From: Parvibaculum sp.
GTDB taxonomy: Bacteria; Pseudomonadota; Alphaproteobacteria; Parvibaculales; Parvibaculaceae
Assembly (NCBI GenBank): GCA_030649335.1
Contig: JAUSLL010000132.1
Span: forward strand, 1 to 55,221
Reading direction: 5' to 3'
DNA length: 55,221 nucleotides
This document shows, in pieces, positions 51,873 to 55,221 of this stretch. Within the stretch, counting starts at the first letter, position 1. Every line of letters begins with the position of its first letter. A program made the translations under genes and the position numbers. The notes under the pieces are model-generated. The model was not told the DNA's origin. It saw nothing but the letters and a program-made list of their open reading frames with translations, and searched no databases.

Positions 51873-52574
51873 TCACGCAGCAAGCGAGGCTGTGATGGCG
51901 GCGGCCGCATCATGCGGGTTGGCGGCACCTGTGATCGGGCGACCGATGACGAGGACGTCGGCCCCGAGCGCCAGAGCCTCGGGCGGCGTCATGATGCGCT
52001 TTTGGTCGGCAATATCAGCGCCTGCCGGACGGATGCCCGGTACGATGAGTTTGAATTCAGGGTTCATCTCGCGGCGAAGGGCTGCGATCTCATGGGCGCT
52101 GCAAACGATGCCGTCGAGACCGGCGCGGGCAGCGAGATGGGCAAGCCGCAGCACATGGTCGGCGGGCGTGCCTGTGACACCGGTGTCGGCGAGGTCGCTC
52201 GCATCAAGGCTCGTCAGCATGGTGACGGCGATGATGAGCGGGCGATCAGGACCGGCTTCCTTTGCGGCGTCGGCAGCGGCCTTCATCATGGCAAGGCCGC
52301 CTGCGGCATGGACATTGACGATGGCGGGCTTGAGCGGCAGCACCGCGCGGATGCCGCCCGCGACCGTGTTCGGGATGTCGTGGAGCTTCAAATCAAGGAA
52401 GACCGGCAGGCCCGCTTTGGCGACCGCGCGGAAGCCGTCGTGCCCGTGGGCGTTGAAGAACTCCATACCGACTTTCAGGCCCCCGACCGTGCCCTTAAGG
52501 CTTTGCGCGAGCATGGCGGCACGCGCGGTATCGGTTGTGTCTATGGCGCAGAAAATGGGGTTTTGGGCGGTCAT
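51873..52574 (-). CDS. pyrF: Orotidine 5'-phosphate decarboxylase
   Basis: The 233-aa barrel shows the catalytic signature FLDLKLHDIPNTV (D-x-K-x-x-D), VNVHAAGG, and VIGRPITGA as the phosphate loop, typical of bacterial PyrF. It forms UMP, the last step of de novo pyrimidine synthesis. GAGGAG precedes the ATG. It is first in the run pyrF-trpF-trpB-trpA-accD-folC, most of whose junctions overlap or nearly touch. Confidence 0.96.
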   Translation of the reverse strand: MTAQNPIFCAIDTTDTARAAMLAQSLKGTVGGLKVGMEFFNAHGHDGFRAVAKAGLPVFLDLKLHDIPNTVAGGIRAVLPLKPAIVNVHAAGGLAMMKAAADAAKEAGPDRPLIIAVTMLTSLDASDLADTGVTGTPADHVLRLAHLAARAGLDGIVCSAHEIAALRREMNPEFKLIVPGIRPAGADIADQKRIMTPPEALALGADVLVIGRPITGAANPHDAAAAITASLAA

Positions 52575-52647
52575 GGGAGGCTCCTCATGCAGGCAGGCGC
52601 TTTATAGCACCGGCTTGACGTAAACGGAAAGCCCCGGAAAGCGGGTT

Positions 52648-52938
52648 TTAGTCTTGTGTGGCCGGCAGGCTGGCGGCAGGCGCTGCGGCCGGCATGATGG
52701 GGCTGGAGCGCTTGGCGGTCTTGACGCGGGCCTGACGCCAGCTTGCCGCGCCGCCGATCAGGATGCCCGCAAACATCGCCAGAATGACGATGAGGGCGAG
52801 CGGCATGGTGAGGCCGATGGCGGGGTTGAGCGGATCAAACGGGTCGAGGCTGAAGGTGACGGGCTGGCGATTGGCAATGGCAATGACAATGGCGAGAAGC
52901 GCCACGGGAACAAGCAGGAGCCAGCGCAGGAATTTCAT
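52648..52938 (-). CDS. LapA-domain small membrane protein
   Basis: The 96-aa product has two transmembrane segments (WLLLVPVALLAIVIAIA and LALIVILAMFAGILIGGAA) with the N-R-Q-P-V-T-F-S-L-D-P connector that defines LapA-domain (lipopolysaccharide assembly A-like) proteins. The C-terminal tail is cytosolic and Ala/Pro-rich. It lies between ihfB and pyrF, the usual place for this gene in alphaproteobacteria and gammaproteobacteria. Confidence 0.88.
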   Translation of the reverse strand: MKFLRWLLLVPVALLAIVIAIANRQPVTFSLDPFDPLNPAIGLTMPLALIVILAMFAGILIGGAASWRQARVKTAKRSSPIMPAAAPAASLPATQD

Positions 52939-53052
52939 GGTTTTGGTCCTTGGCGGGTGGCTGTTAATTCAGGTGCCACCGCGGCTTCCAGTATGACGCC
53001 GCTGGATGCCGGGATAAACCCGTGATGACAGATGGAAGAGGCAGCAGCGAGA

Positions 53053-53394
53053 TTAATCGTCGTCGCCGTCGTCATCATCGCCGGTGTCGGCCATCAGCAT
53101 ATGCGCGGGAATATCGGCATTGTTGAGGCGCTCGCGCAGTTCCTTGCCGGTTTTGAAGAAGGGCACGAATTTTTCTTCGACATGGACGGGTGCGCCGGTG
53201 CGCGGGTTGCGGCCGGTGCGGGCAGGGCGGCTTTTCACTGAAAAGGCCCCGAAACCGCGCAATTCCACACGGTCGCCGCGCGACAGAGCCCCGGAAATCT
53301 CGTCAAAAATGGTTGAGACGATGCGTTCGACGTCGCGTTGATAGAGATGCGGATTGGCCTGTGCGAGCCGGGCAACGAGTTCTGATTTGATCAT
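53053..53394 (-). CDS. ihfB: Integration host factor subunit beta
   Basis: The 113-aa product is a HU/IHF-type DNA-bending protein. It starts [23 protein letters not shown], then has [14 protein letters not shown] and the beta-arm [12 protein letters not shown] with the intercalating proline, then [16 protein letters not shown]. The tail is an acidic run (GDDDDGDDD), as in many alphaproteobacterial IHF-beta. It bends DNA in recombination, replication and promoter control, with IHF-alpha. It lies downstream of sppA and rpsA as usual. Confidence 0.94.
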   Translation of the reverse strand: MIKSELVARLAQANPHLYQRDVERIVSTIFDEISGALSRGDRVELRGFGAFSVKSRPARTGRNPRTGAPVHVEEKFVPFFKTGKELRERLNNADIPAHMLMADTGDDDDGDDD

Positions 53395-53556
53395 GGAGAG
53401 CGTTCACCGGCTAATGGGCTTCGTGTTTTTTAGGGCTATGCGCGAGCCCTGCGCCGGTGTGGGGAGGATGGACCAAGGAGAGGTATTGCCACCTCTCAAA
53501 ATCCCCCGAATGCGCCCCCGCGCCCGTCGTCTGGTCCGATCACATGAAACCTGTGT

Positions 53557-54504
53557 TCATTGGGCGTCAGCCTGCCAAACACTTGTTAGCCCGTCAAGCG
53601 TAAGTGTTTTTGTTTGCAGGGTTTTTCCGGCCAGACCGGCAAGCCCGCCGGCCACACCTTCGCCAAAGGCACGTGCCCCCAGAAGCCCGAACTGGTCAGC
53701 GGGGCGCTTGGGCTCCCATGTATTGACGGGGAGGTCGGGGGAAAGTTTGCGGGTGTCTTCCAGCCAGGCGATGGCTTCCGCCTCGCCGCCGATTTCATCG
53801 ACAAGCCCGTTTTGGACCGCCTGAAAGCCCGTATAGACGCGCCCGTCGCCCAGCTTTCGGGCCACTTTCGGGTCAAGTTTGCGCCGCTCGACGACGAGGC
53901 CGAGGAACCAATCATAAGAAGAAGCCACGAGGTCGCGCGTGGCGGCCAGCGCTTCAGGCGAAGGCGTGGAAAAAGGATTGGGTTCGGCCTTGAGGGGCGC
54001 GGATTTTACGGACTGGGATTCGAGGCCGAGTTTTTCCATGAGGCCGGAAAGCTGCGTCCATTGGAAAAGAACGCCGATGGACCCCGTGAGCGTGTTGCCG
54101 CGCGCCACCACATGGTCGGCCGACAGCGCCGCGATATAGCCGCCTGACGCGGCAACCGTGCCGAGCACCGCCACAACGGGCTTGTCAGCGGCAAGCTCAC
54201 GTACACTTGAGTAAAGGGCTTCCGAGCCCGTTGTCGTGCCACCGGGGCTGTTGATCGCAAGGATGACGGCTTTGACCGCTTTGTCCTCTTGCAGATCGGC
54301 GAATAATTCGTGAAGCGCACGGTCTTCCGTGATGATGCCTGTGATCTCGACACGGGCGATCTGGGCGGAATGAAAGGTCGTCGTGTTCTGGAAGCTCAGC
54401 GCGAGCAGCGCAACACCCAAAGCGCCGACGGCGGCATAGCGCCAAAGCGTCAGGCGGCGTTTGAGATGGCGGCGGTCGGCAAGCGCGTCGGCGTCGATGG
54501 GCAA
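53557..54504 (-). CDS. sppA: Signal peptide peptidase SppA (short form)
   Basis: The product is 315 aa from this start. One N-terminal transmembrane segment (YAAVGALGVALLALSF) precedes the ClpP-fold protease with the oxyanion/helix AINSPGGTTTGSEAL, the nucleophile Ser in GTVAASGGYIAAL and the general-base Lys in the VKSAPLKAEPN segment, all intact. It removes signal peptide remnants from the inner membrane. The start is uncertain: TTG at 54504 has GGGAG six bases upstream, while an in-frame TTG at 54540 would add 12 residues without support. No ATG is near. Confidence 0.9.
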   Translation of the reverse strand: MPIDADALADRRHLKRRLTLWRYAAVGALGVALLALSFQNTTTFHSAQIARVEITGIITEDRALHELFADLQEDKAVKAVILAINSPGGTTTGSEALYSSVRELAADKPVVAVLGTVAASGGYIAALSADHVVARGNTLTGSIGVLFQWTQLSGLMEKLGLESQSVKSAPLKAEPNPFSTPSPEALAATRDLVASSYDWFLGLVVERRKLDPKVARKLGDGRVYTGFQAVQNGLVDEIGGEAEAIAWLEDTRKLSPDLPVNTWEPKRPADQFGLLGARAFGEGVAGGLAGLAGKTLQTKTLTLDGLTSVWQADAQ

Positions 54505-54567
54505 GGGGATCTCCCGTTCGCTTTTATAAGTTCGTCCCAAGCTTAGTGCGTTTTTGCGCTCGCAGAC

Positions 54568-54602
54568 AAAAAAAGAGCGCGCCTGATTTTCATCAGACGC
54601 GC
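54568..54602 (-). terminator. Intrinsic terminator of rpsA
   Basis: On the minus strand GCGCGTCTGAT pairs with ATCAGGCGCGC (one G-T wobble), loop GAAA, followed by a run of seven T. It lies about 32 bases after the rpsA stop and before sppA. Confidence 0.82.
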
Positions 54603-54633
54603 CCTCATTTTTAAGCGACGTGCGAGACGTCGA

Positions 54634-55221
54634 TTACTTCTTGTCGTCGGCTTCGCGCTTCAGAGCGGCACCGAGAATGTCGCCGAGCGATGCGCCACTG
54701 TCGGACGAACCGAACTGCGCCACAGCGTCTTTTTCTTCGGCGATTTCGAGTGCCTTCACCGAGAGCGTGATCTTGCGCGCGGCACGATCAAACATGGTGA
54801 TGCGGGCATCGACTTTTTCGCCGACCGAGAAACGCTCGGGGCGCTGCTCGGAACGATCACGCGACAGTTCAGCGCGACGGATGAAGGCAACCATGCCTTC
54901 TTCGCCAACGGTGACTTCAATGCCGTTTTCCTGAACAGCCGAGACGGTGCCTGTGACAACCGCGCCCTTGCGGAGCGTGTCGCCGAGGCTTTCCATCGGA
55001 TCGCCGCCAAGCTGTTTAATGCCGAGCGAGATGCGTTCTTTTTCGGTATCAACGTCCAGCACCTGAGCTTTGACGATCTGGCCTTTGGTGTAATCGGCCA
55101 TGGCTTCTTCGCCCGAACGGTTCCAGTCGAGGTCGGACATGTGGACCATGCCGTCGACGTCTGTGTCGAGACCGATGAACAGACCGAATTCGGTGATGTT
55201 CTTGATCTCGCCTTCGACGAG
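54634..55221 (-). CDS. rpsA: 30S ribosomal protein S1, C-terminal part (cut by window edge)
   Basis: An open frame of 195 codons runs to the right edge with no start inside the window; an apparent ATG at 55149 is internal. It begins VEGEIKNITEFGLFIGL, an S1-type OB fold, and continues with DGMVHMSDLDW and a last S1 repeat (KGAVVTGTVSAVQENGIEV...VGEEGMVAFI). The C-terminus ends DILGAALKREADDKK, the usual alphaproteobacterial S1 tail. S1 binds mRNA leaders on the 30S subunit. It is first in the rpsA-sppA-ihfB order. Confidence 0.96.
   Translation of the reverse strand, partial: LVEGEIKNITEFGLFIGLDTDVDGMVHMSDLDWNRSGEEAMADYTKGQIVKAQVLDVDTEKERISLGIKQLGGDPMESLGDTLRKGAVVTGTVSAVQENGIEVTVGEEGMVAFIRRAELSRDRSEQRPERFSVGEKVDARITMFDRAARKITLSVKALEIAEEKDAVAQFGSSDSGASLGDILGAALKREADDKK

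Overview
The window is chromosomal DNA of a moderately GC-rich alphaproteobacterium. The evidence is gene content and order: ChvI/ChvG with HPr kinase, an EIIA and HPr; a DivL-type cell-cycle kinase with tyrosine in its H-box; tsaE-amgK-murU-addB-addA-trxA; and rpsA-sppA-ihfB-lapA-pyrF-trpF-trpB-trpA-accD-folC. A Rhizobiales or Parvibaculales relative fits, and the wax-ester-synthase-type acyltransferase agrees, but the genus cannot be fixed from this sequence.

Layout. 1-135 is the end of an IS5-family insertion sequence. 136-5189 is accessory: an exported NTF2-like protein, a saccharopine-dehydrogenase-like enzyme, a TetR regulator, a GNAT acetyltransferase, a PAS_5 protein and an ABC ATPase without a permease. 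The TetR, dehydrogenase and GNAT genes are linked by three copies of one operator, TTGGTC-N4-GACCAA. 136-413, next to the IS end, holds no convincing gene. 5334-9330 is polA plus a co-directional unknown membrane protein. 9384-16734 holds a GST-like protein facing a WYL regulator, a lipoprotein, pckA, a membrane-anchored M20 peptidase, and a TetR regulator upstream of an alpha/beta hydrolase. 16900-21018 is the chvI-chvG-hprK-EIIA-HPr operon, joining envelope/acid sensing to the regulatory phosphotransferase system. ahcY (21234-22631) has a palindrome and a sigma-70-like promoter in front. divL follows (22787-25366).

Between divL and tsaE lies about 10 kb that looks like an interruption of an otherwise standard gene order. 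It holds a MATE exporter, a pirin, an ArsR/VOC/SRPBCC cluster, a YceI-like lipoprotein, a two-subunit Tat-exported molybdenum oxidoreductase, an adrenodoxin-type ferredoxin with its reductase, and a second PAS_5 protein. Its first 250 bases look like an independent transcription unit for a structured RNA: a promoter with exact 17-bp spacing, nested long-range pairing, a hairpin at the midpoint and an intrinsic terminator. Near its far end is a full CtrA-type box, TTAA-N7-TTAA, inside a 17-bp palindrome.

35720-44992 is tsaE (tRNA t6A), amgK-murU (peptidoglycan sugar recycling), addB-addA (double-strand-break resection) and trxA. 45247-46887 encodes a wax-ester/triacylglycerol synthase-type acyltransferase with a lysine/alanine-rich tail. 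Everything from 46888 to the end is on the minus strand: folC, accD, trpA, trpB, trpF, pyrF, a LapA-type protein, ihfB, sppA and the C-terminal part of rpsA, which runs off the edge. No rRNA, tRNA or CRISPR array was seen.
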